A model generated the notes under the pieces. The model was given only the letters and a program-made list of their open reading frames with translations. It had not been told where the DNA came from and searched no databases. 64,000 nucleotides of DNA, from the NCBI GenBank assembly GCA_963747315.1, contig CAVVEQ010000013.1, forward strand, positions 620,001 through 684,000, written 5' to 3'. The position numbers were made by a program, and so were the translations under genes. Below are positions 44,932 to 53,894 of the stretch, one piece after another (position 1 is the first letter of the stretch; each line of letters opens with the position of its first letter). The DNA is from CAVVEQ01 sp963747315 (GTDB taxonomy: Bacteria; Chloroflexota; Anaerolineae; Anaerolineales; Anaerolineaceae).

Positions 44932-46791
44932 TTATTCTTTTTCAAGTAACAATTCTTTAGCTTTTTTGGTCTGTTTTCCACGTTCTTCCGTATTTAGGAT
45001 TCGCTTGCGGATACGAATGTTTAACGGGGTGACTTCCAGCAATTCGTCATCAGCCAGGTATTCAATGGCTTCATCCAGGCTCATTTGCCGGGGTGGTACC
45101 AGGCGGATTTCGATGTCTTTATTTGAAGAGCGCATATTCGTAAGGTGCTTCTTCTTGCACACATTAACCATCAAATCGGTAGGCCGGGAAGTTTCACCAA
45201 CAACCATTCCTTCATAGACTTCCACACCCGCTCCAATGAAAAGCGTAGCTCTTTCTTCCGCATTTTTCAAACCGAAAGTAAAAGTTGTCCCAGTTTCCCA
45301 GGCGACAACCGAACTGGTCGTTCTTGAGACGATCGGTCCAGCCATCGGCCCATAAGAATCAAAAATCGAATTCATAACTCCTGTCCCATGCGTGGCGGTC
45401 AGGAATTGATAACGAAATCCTAGTATTCCCCTTGTTGGGATCAGGTAGCGAATATGCACAGTTCCATCCGGCATATTCAGCATATCCAGCATCTTTCCCC
45501 GCCGGGATCCAAGCATTTCCACAACCGTGCCTACTGTCTCGGCGCTTGTTTCGATCTGTAATTCTTCATAAGGTTCCAGAACCTCACCTGATTCGTTCGT
45601 ATGGAATATCGCTTCCGGACGGGAAACCTCAAATTCATAGCCTTCGCGTCGCATGGTTTCGATCAGAATCGCGAGATGCAGCTCTCCCCTTCCTGAAACA
45701 ATAAAAACGTCCGGACGCTCTGTTTCTTCTACTCGCAATGCAACATTATTCTTAAGTTCGTCGAATAGACGTTCGCGAAGTTTTCTGGATGTTCCCCATT
45801 TTCCCTCCCTCCCGGTAAATGGCGAGGTATTAACACCGAAGGTCATTTTTACCGTTGGTTCCTCAACTGTGATGGGAGGAAGTGCCACCGGGTTTTCAGG
45901 ATCAGCTAAAGTCTCTCCAATGGCTATTCCTTCCAAACCCGCCAGAGCGATGATTTCTCCTGCCTCTGCAGATTCCACCTCAACCTTGTCCAACCCCTGG
46001 TGAACGTAAAGATATCGCGCGCGTTCTTTCAAAACCTGCCCGGTAACAGTGATCCGGGCTAGATCCTGCCCGGCCACAATGCTTCCGCTGAAGATTCTGC
46101 CCACAGCAGTTACTCCACGGTAGTCATCGTAACCCAGGTTGGTCACTAACATTTGTAAAGGGGAATCCGGGTCCACTTCCGGACCAGGGATGTTATCCAA
46201 GATTGCGTCAAAAAGCGGTTGTAGATTGGGTCCCAGCTCCTGGGTGTTGCCTGCTTGACCGGTGATCGCGTTGGCATAAATGATAGGAAAATCTGCCTGG
46301 TGATCACTTGCACCTAGTTCTACAAATAAATCGAATGTGGAATTCACTGATTTGTCAGGCTCTGCATCTCTGCGATCCATTTTATTGATCACAACAATCG
46401 CCTTGTGGCCCATTTGAAGCGCTTTTTTCAATACGAATCGTGTTTGAGCCATGGGTCCTTCAGCAGCATCCACAAGTAGAAGGACACCATCCACCATGTT
46501 CATCACCCGCTCAACTTCTCCCCCAAAATCTGCATGGCCGGGTGTATCCACAATATTTATTTTGATAAGATTCCCTTCTCTGTCGGGGATGGTTATGGCT
46601 GTGTTCTTGGCCAGAATGGTAATCCCCCTCTCCCGTTCCAAATCATTGGAATCCATTACCCGCACAACCACTTGCTGGTTTTCACGAAACACTTTGGCCT
46701 GTTTCAGCATCCCGTCTACCAGCGTTGTTTTACCATGATCGACATGCGCGATAATCGCGATATTTCTGATGTCATTTCGTTTTACGAGCAT
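44932..46791 (-). CDS. typA: GTP-binding translation factor TypA/BipA
   Basis: A ribosome-associated GTPase of the elongation factor G family, 619 residues. G motifs are AHVDHGKTTL, RGITI, DTPGHADFGGEV, NKMDRRDAEPD; domain V and the BipA-specific C-terminus (LNIRIRKRIL) follow. ATG 46791 is chosen because AAGGTG precedes it by 6 bases; a GTG at 46800 is in frame. Used for ribosome assembly and stress adaptation in other bacteria. Confidence 0.95.
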   Translation of the reverse strand: MLVKRNDIRNIAIIAHVDHGKTTLVDGMLKQAKVFRENQQVVVRVMDSNDLERERGITILAKNTAITIPDREGNLIKINIVDTPGHADFGGEVERVMNMVDGVLLLVDAAEGPMAQTRFVLKKALQMGHKAIVVINKMDRRDAEPDKSVNSTFDLFVELGASDHQADFPIIYANAITGQAGNTQELGPNLQPLFDAILDNIPGPEVDPDSPLQMLVTNLGYDDYRGVTAVGRIFSGSIVAGQDLARITVTGQVLKERARYLYVHQGLDKVEVESAEAGEIIALAGLEGIAIGETLADPENPVALPPITVEEPTVKMTFGVNTSPFTGREGKWGTSRKLRERLFDELKNNVALRVEETERPDVFIVSGRGELHLAILIETMRREGYEFEVSRPEAIFHTNESGEVLEPYEELQIETSAETVGTVVEMLGSRRGKMLDMLNMPDGTVHIRYLIPTRGILGFRYQFLTATHGTGVMNSIFDSYGPMAGPIVSRTTSSVVAWETGTTFTFGLKNAEERATLFIGAGVEVYEGMVVGETSRPTDLMVNVCKKKHLTNMRSSNKDIEIRLVPPRQMSLDEAIEYLADDELLEVTPLNIRIRKRILNTEERGKQTKKAKELLLEKE

Positions 46792-46823
46792 TTCATACAC
46801 CTTATAGTTTGAGTATTACAGCC

Positions 46824-46853
46824 AACGACCCCGGGTCTTCAACCGAGGTCGTT
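46824..46853 (-). other. Hairpin in the typA leader region
   Basis: AACGACC and GGTCGTT form a 7-bp stem around a partly paired interior, located 33 bases before the typA start. No T-tract follows, so it is not an evident terminator. Function unknown. Confidence 0.3.
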
Positions 46854-46929
46854 AAAGAATCATTATCGATGCTGGCTCCCCTGATTAGGGTCACCTGTTG
46901 AACCGCTGGTTATAATTATACTATGAAGA

Positions 46930-47766
46930 ATGTCCATAAAGACGATCGCTTTAGCGCTAAGTGGGGGTGGCGCAAGGGGAATTGCTCATATCGGATTCCT
47001 CAAAGCAATACATGATGCCGGGATAGAATTCCAATATATATGTGGAACGAGTTTTGGCGGCCTGGTGGGAGCAGCCTTGGCCGTTGGTATGAGTCCTCAA
47101 GAGCTTGAAAAAGAAGCACTGCGGATTTCTAAAACAAGCGAATTTATCCGTTTGTTGGATCCCAATCCTCTGAGGAGGGGATTCCTGGAAGGCAATAGGG
47201 TTAAAGCGTATATAGAAAGATTACTTGGGGGAAATCACCAATTTGATTCCCTTAGATTCCCACTTAAAATGGTCGCAGTCGATCTGGCATCCGGTACAGA
47301 AGTTCTTCTAGAGTCTGGCGACCTTCTCAGTGCGGTTAACGCAACTATTGCCATTCCCGGTATTTTTAATCCGGTTGAATGCCAGGGTAAGCTCCTGGTG
47401 GATGGTGGTGTACTCAACAATCTTCCCGTCGACCATGCCCGCGCAACGGGAGCAGATTTAGTTGTTGCTGTTAATGTTCAACCGCTTATAGGTCCTGCAA
47501 ATCTGTGGGATTTCTCCAGGTCTACCAATCGATTGATACCTGCCTCTTTGATTAGTATGTACCGAACAGAGGTTATCCGTTCAAATCGACTTACAGAGAT
47601 GAATCTGATGAACAATCCCCCGGATTTTCTGATTCAACCAGAAATACCGGATGAGATAGATTCTCTTTTCGGTTTTCGGCATGCCAAAGAAATCCTTGAA
47701 GCTGGTGAATTGGCTGCAAAGAACGCAATTCCTTCCATTTTGTCTCGACTATTAGAAAGAAAATAA
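46930..47766 (+). CDS. Patatin-like phospholipase (RssA family)
   Basis: A 278-residue lipid acyl hydrolase. It has the oxyanion loop SGGGARG near residue 12, the nucleophile elbow GTSFG near 38 and the catalytic DGG near 158, making a complete Ser-Asp dyad. This is the bacterial NTE/RssA type. It sits divergent to typA, and a glycerol kinase gene follows after 22 bases; both could act in glycerolipid turnover, which is an inference. Confidence 0.87.
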   Translation: MSIKTIALALSGGGARGIAHIGFLKAIHDAGIEFQYICGTSFGGLVGAALAVGMSPQELEKEALRISKTSEFIRLLDPNPLRRGFLEGNRVKAYIERLLGGNHQFDSLRFPLKMVAVDLASGTEVLLESGDLLSAVNATIAIPGIFNPVECQGKLLVDGGVLNNLPVDHARATGADLVVAVNVQPLIGPANLWDFSRSTNRLIPASLISMYRTEVIRSNRLTEMNLMNNPPDFLIQPEIPDEIDSLFGFRHAKEILEAGELAAKNAIPSILSRLLERK

Positions 47767-47788
47767 TAAATTCTGACAAGGATTCATC

Positions 47789-49282
47789 ATGAAAAAGTAC
47801 ATCGGTGCGATCGACCAGGGAACAACTTCAACCCGTTTTATCGTCTTCGATCATTCCGGAAAGATCGTTGCCATCGACCAAAAAGAGCATCGTCAGATTT
47901 TTCCCAAACCAGGTTGGGTGGAACATGATCCGATTGAGATATATGAAAATACACTTCAAGTCATTCATAATGCTCTCCAAAAAACTTCTCTTTCCATTTC
48001 AGATCTCTCAGCTTTGGGAATCACCAATCAACGTGAGACAGTTGTTTTTTGGGATAAATCTACGGGTAAACCTTTGGGAAATGCAATCGTCTGGCAGGAT
48101 ACCCGAACTGATCAAATTTGCCGGTCATTGTATGGTTCAACCGGGTTGGATCGATTTCGGGAAAAAACCGGATTGCCTCTGGCAACCTATTTTTCAGGTC
48201 CGAAGATAAGGTGGGCTTTAGAGAATAGCCAGGAAATTCGAGAGGCACTCAATTCAGGTGTTCTCGCCGTTGGGAATATTGATTCCTGGTTGATCTGGAA
48301 GTTAACCGGTGAAAACCGAGGCGGAATTCACATAACTGATGTTACTAATGCATCCCGTACCCTTCTAATGAATTTAAGAACATTGAATTGGGACCGGGAA
48401 ATTTTAGGAGAAATGGATATACCTTTATCCATTTTGCCGGAAATTCGGTCTTCTTCAGAAGTGTATGGCTATGCGCATTTTGATAACATGGATATCCCCA
48501 TTTCTGGTGACCTTGGCGATCAGCAGGCAGCTCTTTTTGGTCAGGTTTGTTTCGAACCTGGAGATGCGAAAAACACGTATGGCACAGGCTGCTTCATGTT
48601 AATGAATACCGGAACTTCGCCTGTTCAAAGCCATAATGGTTTGCTCACAACCGTGGGTTACAAACTGGGAAATTCCCAGGCGGTTTTTTGCCTGGAAGGA
48701 TCGATCGCAATCGCAGGCGCATTGGTTCAATGGCTGCGGGATAATCTGGGGATAATTCAAAAATCTGAGGATATCGAACCTCTTGCGAGTTCTGTGGAAG
48801 ACAATGGAGGAATCTACTTTGTACCTGCCTTTTCCGGTCTATTCGCCCCCTACTGGCGAAGCGATGCCCGGGGTGCAATCGTTGGAATGACCCGCTATAT
48901 TAATCGTGGTCATATTTCCCGGGCAGTTCTTGAAGCAACAGCTTATCAAACGAGGGAAGTGCTGGATGCCATGGAAGCAGATTCCGGAGTTGAGCTAACT
49001 TCTTTGAAGGTGGATGGCGGGATGGTAGGCAATGAATTATTGATGCAATTTCAGTCGGATATTCTAAATGTGCCAGTCGTTCGCCCGCGAATATTGGAAA
49101 CAACAGCTTTAGGCGCAGCCTATTCTGCAGGCTTGGCCATTGGCTTTTGGCAGAATCTCGGTCAACTTCATGAACAATGGTCCAAATCAACGGAATGGCA
49201 ACCAAAAATGCCTGAAACCACACGGTCATTACTTTTCCAGGGTTGGAAGAAGGCAGTAACGCGTACTCTTGATTGGATATGA
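47789..49282 (+). CDS. glpK: Glycerol kinase
   Basis: GlpK phosphorylates glycerol to glycerol-3-phosphate. The 497-residue protein shows the FGGY-kinase motifs: GAIDQGTTSTRFIVFD, ITNQRETVVFWD, IVWQDTRTDQ, TGCFMLMNTG and VDGGMVGNELLMQFQSD. Length and motifs fit the family exactly. AAGGA precedes the ATG. It is downstream of the patatin gene and not next to glpF or glpD. Confidence 0.95.
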   Translation: MKKYIGAIDQGTTSTRFIVFDHSGKIVAIDQKEHRQIFPKPGWVEHDPIEIYENTLQVIHNALQKTSLSISDLSALGITNQRETVVFWDKSTGKPLGNAIVWQDTRTDQICRSLYGSTGLDRFREKTGLPLATYFSGPKIRWALENSQEIREALNSGVLAVGNIDSWLIWKLTGENRGGIHITDVTNASRTLLMNLRTLNWDREILGEMDIPLSILPEIRSSSEVYGYAHFDNMDIPISGDLGDQQAALFGQVCFEPGDAKNTYGTGCFMLMNTGTSPVQSHNGLLTTVGYKLGNSQAVFCLEGSIAIAGALVQWLRDNLGIIQKSEDIEPLASSVEDNGGIYFVPAFSGLFAPYWRSDARGAIVGMTRYINRGHISRAVLEATAYQTREVLDAMEADSGVELTSLKVDGGMVGNELLMQFQSDILNVPVVRPRILETTALGAAYSAGLAIGFWQNLGQLHEQWSKSTEWQPKMPETTRSLLFQGWKKAVTRTLDWI

Positions 49283-49343
49283 TCATCAAAATCAAGCATA
49301 TAAATTCTTGACTTAATCTTCGCCAGGATTTAAAATCCATCCT

Positions 49344-49382
49344 CGTGCCGCGGGCACGGATTAATTCAAGCGGTTAAACCGC
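49344..49382 (+). promoter_or_regulatory. Paired palindromes in the rplY leader
   Basis: Two perfect inverted repeats lie 59-97 bases before the L25 ATG: CGTGCC-GCG-GGCACG (49344-49358) and GCGGTT-A-AACCGC (49370-49382). No T-run follows either one. They could be RNA leader hairpins, an operator, or a weak glpK terminator. Confidence 0.35.
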
Positions 49383-49440
49383 ATTTCGTAGAGTGAAGGT
49401 AACCCAAAAAAAGGGTGAGAGGCGCTCGAAAGAAGGAAAC

Positions 49441-50094
49441 ATGGAAAAAGTTGTGATCAATGCAGTACCCCGCACGATCAGGGGTAAACAAGTAGGGGCT
49501 TTACGCAGGGAAGGTAAGCTTCCCGCAGTATTGTATGGCCATCATTTTGAGTCCACTCCCATTACGTTGGATCTCAAGGAAGCATCCAAAGTTCTAAGCT
49601 CAGTCACCTCCAGCAGCATCATCACCATCTCTCTTGAAGGAAAAGAGCATGCCACTCTGGTCCGGGAGAAACAGAAGGATTATCTTCGTAATTCTCTCAA
49701 GCATGTGGATTTTCAGGTCGTTTCTCTCACAGAGAAAATTCGCACCAGCGTTGCCATTGAGCTCCAGGGTATTGCCCCTGCCGTAAAGGATTACAACGGT
49801 GTACTGGTAACCGGCCTGGATAAAATTGAGGTTGAATGTTTCCCACAGGATCTACCCGACCGTATTGTGATCGACCTTTCCAATATGGCCAAGATCGGTG
49901 ATGCTTATTATATTAAGGATATTGTATTATCAGATAAGGTGATCATCCACGAGGATATGAATGAGATGGTCATTCACATCACGCATCCGGCGGTCGATGA
50001 AGTAGTTGTGGAGGAAGTAACGACTGCTTTGGAAGAACCGGAAGTGATTGAAAAGGGTAAGAAGGAAGAAGAATTACCGGAAGACGAGAAATAA
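49441..50094 (+). CDS. rplY: 50S ribosomal protein L25 (CTC type)
   Basis: L25 binds 5S rRNA. The 217-residue product is the long CTC form: an N-terminal L25 domain (RTIRGKQVGALRREGKLPAVLYG) and a C-terminal beta domain, ending in an acidic tail rich in Glu and Lys. ATG 49441 is chosen since AGAAGGAAAC precedes it; an upstream in-frame start at 49393 is unlikely. A good intrinsic terminator follows at 50115. Confidence 0.92.
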   Translation: MEKVVINAVPRTIRGKQVGALRREGKLPAVLYGHHFESTPITLDLKEASKVLSSVTSSSIITISLEGKEHATLVREKQKDYLRNSLKHVDFQVVSLTEKIRTSVAIELQGIAPAVKDYNGVLVTGLDKIEVECFPQDLPDRIVIDLSNMAKIGDAYYIKDIVLSDKVIIHEDMNEMVIHITHPAVDEVVVEEVTTALEEPEVIEKGKKEEELPEDEK

Positions 50095-50114
50095 ATTAAT
50101 TTCCATGAAAAATG

Positions 50115-50145
50115 GGGCTGCTGGTACCACGGCAGCCCTTTTTTG
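50115..50145. terminator. Intrinsic terminator, convergent rplY / nudix
   Basis: A 7-bp GC-rich stem (GGGCTGC / GCAGCCC) with a 10-base loop is followed on the plus strand by six T. On the minus strand the same hairpin is followed by ATTTTT, so it may also end the nudix transcript. Confidence 0.8.
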
Positions 50146-50228
50146 TTTATCAACAGATCGCTCATTTGCTGGATGGGTTAATGATTCGCACCACCCAAAG
50201 TCGGAATTTTTATTAAAAATTTGAGGTC

Positions 50229-50804
50229 TTACATCATTATTTTTTCCAGAAAACGGGTCAAGATCCTGGCTGTAATTCCCCAAACCAATTCGCCTTCGAA
50301 TTCCCTGTAAAACAGCACTTTCTCAATTGATCCATTTGCGCGGGTGTAGTCACGTTCCTCATAATTCTTTACATCTGCGAGCCAATCCAATCCAATAGAA
50401 AATACCTTATCTACTTCTTCGACGGCTATCTTAATTTGAAAAGGATATTTCAGCAATCCAACTACTGGTGTAATCAGGTAATTGCTAATGGATGGAAATG
50501 GTTCCATTCTTCCTAGTATTTTTACATTTTCAGATGGTATTCCTATTTCTTCTTCGGTTTCACGGAGAGCTGTCGCCTCCAGGTCTTTGTCGATCCATTC
50601 AAACGCTCCCCCCGGGAAGGATACCTGCCCCTTATGATCCTGCACTGATTGGCTTCGGCGGGTGAATAGAATATTCCATTCACCTTCTCGAAGGAATAAC
50701 GGTATCAAGACTGCTGCCCTGGTACGGTGATCTCCCTCAATTACTGAAGTATCTTCGAGCTTGGAAAGCTTATGGGTAATTTCGTGTGCTGAAATCCTGA
50801 ACAT
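50229..50804 (-). CDS. NUDIX hydrolase, CoA pyrophosphatase-like
   Basis: A 191-residue hydrolase of the NudL/UPF0035 branch. The family lead-in FTRRSQSVQDHKGQVSFPGG is followed by the Nudix box with LRETEEEIGI near residue 90. NudL enzymes cleave CoA and its thioesters to phosphopantetheine and 3',5'-ADP. It is the last of a run of minus-strand genes (mnmA, small membrane protein, S9 peptidase, trmI). Confidence 0.85.
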   Translation of the reverse strand: MFRISAHEITHKLSKLEDTSVIEGDHRTRAAVLIPLFLREGEWNILFTRRSQSVQDHKGQVSFPGGAFEWIDKDLEATALRETEEEIGIPSENVKILGRMEPFPSISNYLITPVVGLLKYPFQIKIAVEEVDKVFSIGLDWLADVKNYEERDYTRANGSIEKVLFYREFEGELVWGITARILTRFLEKIMM

Positions 50805-50826
50805 CAGTTTCTATCCAAAAATAATA

Positions 50827-51693
50827 TTAATCACTGCTATCTCCTTCGTCGGATTCACCTGATTCCTCGATCTCTCCCTCAGTGGTTTCATCTGCATCCT
50901 CAATTGGAGCAAGAAATGGTCGGGCGAAGATCAAAAAACCGGTATGAGCAACCATTCTATCCACCGGTCTGAACCGCTCCGGTTCCGGTTTGTAATACCT
51001 GATGAAGATCTCAACTACTTCAATAAAGGAAAAATAATGGTGGCGGAGTTCGGGTAATAAGCGGATAACCTGGTTCATGGTGGGAAGAATCGTCCCAAAG
51101 AACCCTCCGGGTTTTAAGGAAGTCTTTACTTGATCGAGATAATCATATGGATTGGGTACATCCAGAAACAGTGCATCCACTCCCGTTTCGTCAAAACCTT
51201 CAGAAATGTCTCGAATTTTAAAGGATACTCTATCCGATAATCCAAATCTTTCGATGTTCTTTATGGCCGTTTTTTGCTGATCTTCACGGTAATCATAGGA
51301 GAAAATCTTGCCCGTGATTCCAACGGAGTAGGCAAACGCCGTAGTAAGCCCGCCGGAGCCAGTTCCAGCCTCAATTACCCTCGCACCGGGTCCCACTCCC
51401 AGCGTAATCATAATGAATCCGATATCTTTGGGGTACATGATCTGGGTTGAACGAGGGATTCCACGTATAAGGTCTGCCAGGGAAGGTTGGAGTAAGTAAA
51501 ATGGGTTTCCCTTGTGGCTGGATGTTTTAGTTCCCCATGGTTTTCCAATTAAATCATTATGCTGGATTACCCCTCGATGTGTATGTAAAACAGCATCTTT
51601 TTGGAGTTGAATGATGATGTGTTTGTATCCGACTCCCACCAACTCAACCAGGTCACCTTCACTGGCCTCCGTGTTAGAGTTTTGCCATTTCAT
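50827..51693 (-). CDS. trmI: tRNA (adenine-N1)-methyltransferase TrmI
   Basis: TrmI methylates A58 in the tRNA T-loop. The 288-residue protein has an N-terminal beta domain, then TQIMYPKDIGFIMITLGVGPGARVIEAGTGSG-type SAM motif near residues 85-115 (motif I VIEAGTGSGG), and VDALFLDVPNPYDYL near 175. The C-terminal tail is acidic (Glu/Ser/Asp-rich). The start overlaps the S9 peptidase stop by one base. Confidence 0.88.
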   Translation of the reverse strand: MKWQNSNTEASEGDLVELVGVGYKHIIIQLQKDAVLHTHRGVIQHNDLIGKPWGTKTSSHKGNPFYLLQPSLADLIRGIPRSTQIMYPKDIGFIMITLGVGPGARVIEAGTGSGGLTTAFAYSVGITGKIFSYDYREDQQKTAIKNIERFGLSDRVSFKIRDISEGFDETGVDALFLDVPNPYDYLDQVKTSLKPGGFFGTILPTMNQVIRLLPELRHHYFSFIEVVEIFIRYYKPEPERFRPVDRMVAHTGFLIFARPFLAPIEDADETTEGEIEESGESDEGDSSD

Positions 51694-53606
51694 TATGATT
51701 TTCCTGGTTTTAATTTTTCTATAAAAAAGTTAGTGATCGCCTCATAACAACGCACTCTGTTCTTAAATTTCAACACGTCATGACCCTCATCTTCAAACAG
51801 GATGATTTGGATGTCTTTTCCTTGCGCTTTAAGACCTTCCACTAAATCAATGGACTCCTGCGCAACAACCCTGGGATCATGCCTGCCCTGAATCACAAGC
51901 ATCGGGCAGGTCATATTTCCCAGGTGGGTTTTCGGAGACCGGTCGATCAGGAAATCTTTATCTGTGACAGGATCACCCAGAACGTCTTTCATCACCGGTT
52001 TCCATGATTCAGGGATTCTTTCGAGAAAAGTGAAAAGGTCATAAGGGCCAAACATGTCAACTGCTGCTTTCCACAATTTCGGATGCCTTCCAGCAAGTGT
52101 CAGGGTCATATAGCCGCCGTAGGACCTACCCACAACACCTGCCCTTTTAATATCGATACGCGGATCCTTCGCTAAAACCTTCATGGCGTGAATATGATCC
52201 AGCCTGTCGTCTCCGCCCCAATCGCGATCCACCAGTTTTGAGTATTTAAGTCCGTACCCGGTACTTCCCCTCACATTTGGGACAAAAACAGCGAAACCTT
52301 TCAAGGTTAGGTACTGAATTAAAGGCATTGAAAACCAGGCAAAATCCGGTCTTTCCTGACCCTGCGGGCCTCCATGAATATAGTAAACCAATGGACGGGG
52401 ACCAGTGAATCCCAATTCATCAGAAGGTAAATAGAGACGTGCTGATATGCGTAGGTTATCATAAGAAATAAAAGAGGCATCCTCTCCGGATGAAAGATTC
52501 TTTTCCGGGATCCCCAATACACGTTCATCTGTCTGACAGTGATATTTGGTTGGTTCTTTTCCTTCAACAAGATATATCTGAGTAGGTTTTTTCGCTGAGG
52601 AAAAACTTAAGGCCATCCTATTTTTCTTTCTGTTATGGTTATACGATTCCAACGTACCGTCCTTTAATGGTTGCTTACCGCAAATAATGTTTTCCACATT
52701 AAGCGTGTTCGCTTCCTTATCCCATTTAGCAAGGTAAAGCCATGAACTACTATCTATGTTGTAACGAAGGAAAAATCGATTTTTCGACAGACCTGATATG
52801 CCTTCCAGTTCACCCACGCCTGAATGTTCTAGTCCTTTAATTTTTACTTCCCGCATCGTTTTACCGGATTTCAACCGCAAGTACCCGACACTGTAAGTAT
52901 CGGAGAAAATCGCGGAGGAGATTAATAACCCCTTATCTTCATCGGTAAATGCTGCCCCGTTGATCGAAGTTAATTCAACCGTATTTCCTGGGATCCGCTC
53001 TGCATGAGGAGTGCCTATCAAAAGTTCTGATTCTTGTTTTCCAGTTTGACAGATATATAGATTCGTATCGCCCATGCTAAACGCTTCAACAATTACTACC
53101 TTGTCGTGTTTTTTTGAATGACAAACTGGTGCCGCAAAACCGCTGGTAGTGAATATTTCAGTTGCATTGTTATTTTCCAAGTCCACTTGGAATACTTTTG
53201 ATTGTGGATTCGCAATCGATTCGTTTCCGAAATAGAGAATATTCTTAACCGTGTCGATTAAAGTTAAGTGGCACCGAAATTCTTTAAATACTCTTTCCAT
53301 CAATGGTTCAGGGAATCCGCCAGAGATTGGGATCATCATTGGTTGGTAAATTTCATCTCCGTCATGGTCAAGCATCACCAGAATTTTCTTCAGTTTCGGT
53401 AATAAAATGAATGGATACCCGTCTATCAAATGGGGATTGTGCATTGCTATATCAGGGGGTATTAGCGGTTGAGGTACCCCACCACCAACCTTCATCCTGT
53501 AGAGGCTGATATGCCCGCCCAGGTTCGATTGGAAATAAATCCATTTACCTTCCAATTGAGGCTGTAAAAACAATCTTGCAGATAGTATCGATTCTATCCT
53601 GTACAT
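51693..53606 (-). CDS. S9 family prolyl oligopeptidase
   Basis: A 637-residue serine peptidase with an N-terminal beta-propeller (about residues 1-370) and a C-terminal alpha/beta hydrolase. The catalytic triad can be seen: Ser in GRSYGGYMT near 492, Asp in GRHDPRV near 575 and His in DEGHDVL near 610. PLVYYIHGGPQGQERPDF supplies the oxyanion region. No signal peptide is evident, so it is probably cytoplasmic. Dipeptidyl or acylaminoacyl-peptidase activity cannot be told apart by sequence. Confidence 0.85.
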   Translation of the reverse strand: MYRIESILSARLFLQPQLEGKWIYFQSNLGGHISLYRMKVGGGVPQPLIPPDIAMHNPHLIDGYPFILLPKLKKILVMLDHDGDEIYQPMMIPISGGFPEPLMERVFKEFRCHLTLIDTVKNILYFGNESIANPQSKVFQVDLENNNATEIFTTSGFAAPVCHSKKHDKVVIVEAFSMGDTNLYICQTGKQESELLIGTPHAERIPGNTVELTSINGAAFTDEDKGLLISSAIFSDTYSVGYLRLKSGKTMREVKIKGLEHSGVGELEGISGLSKNRFFLRYNIDSSSWLYLAKWDKEANTLNVENIICGKQPLKDGTLESYNHNRKKNRMALSFSSAKKPTQIYLVEGKEPTKYHCQTDERVLGIPEKNLSSGEDASFISYDNLRISARLYLPSDELGFTGPRPLVYYIHGGPQGQERPDFAWFSMPLIQYLTLKGFAVFVPNVRGSTGYGLKYSKLVDRDWGGDDRLDHIHAMKVLAKDPRIDIKRAGVVGRSYGGYMTLTLAGRHPKLWKAAVDMFGPYDLFTFLERIPESWKPVMKDVLGDPVTDKDFLIDRSPKTHLGNMTCPMLVIQGRHDPRVVAQESIDLVEGLKAQGKDIQIILFEDEGHDVLKFKNRVRCYEAITNFFIEKLKPGKS

Positions 53607-53615
53607 TTTTTCTCC

Positions 53616-53885
53616 CTATTTTCTTTCAGTATTAATGAGACTGAGCCAATAACCGAGCCCAAGGAACAGAAAGCTGAAAAAACTTGCTACAGCCAGGTGT
53701 AGTGGTCCCACACTTAGAAAATTCCAGTCCATTTTTTCAGCTATGAACTGCCCCAACCAAAAACCGATCCAACTGAAAGCTAGGTAAAAAATGAAACGAC
53801 CCAGGTTTCCCCCTCTCCATAAGTGAAAAGCTGCGCCATACAAGGTTGCGAAAAAGCATCCAAAAAGAAAAGCTGGCAAAGTCAT
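53616..53885 (-). CDS. Small membrane protein, unknown function
   Basis: An 89-residue hydrophobic protein with three likely membrane segments (about 2-20, 27-48 and 60-82) and the pattern LAFSWIGFWLGQFIAEKM. No family is recognised. It is between mnmA and the S9 peptidase with gaps of 9 bases each side, so it is probably part of that transcript. Confidence 0.6.
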   Translation of the reverse strand: MTLPAFLFGCFFATLYGAAFHLWRGGNLGRFIFYLAFSWIGFWLGQFIAEKMDWNFLSVGPLHLAVASFFSFLFLGLGYWLSLINTERK

Positions 53886-53894
53886 ATTATTACC

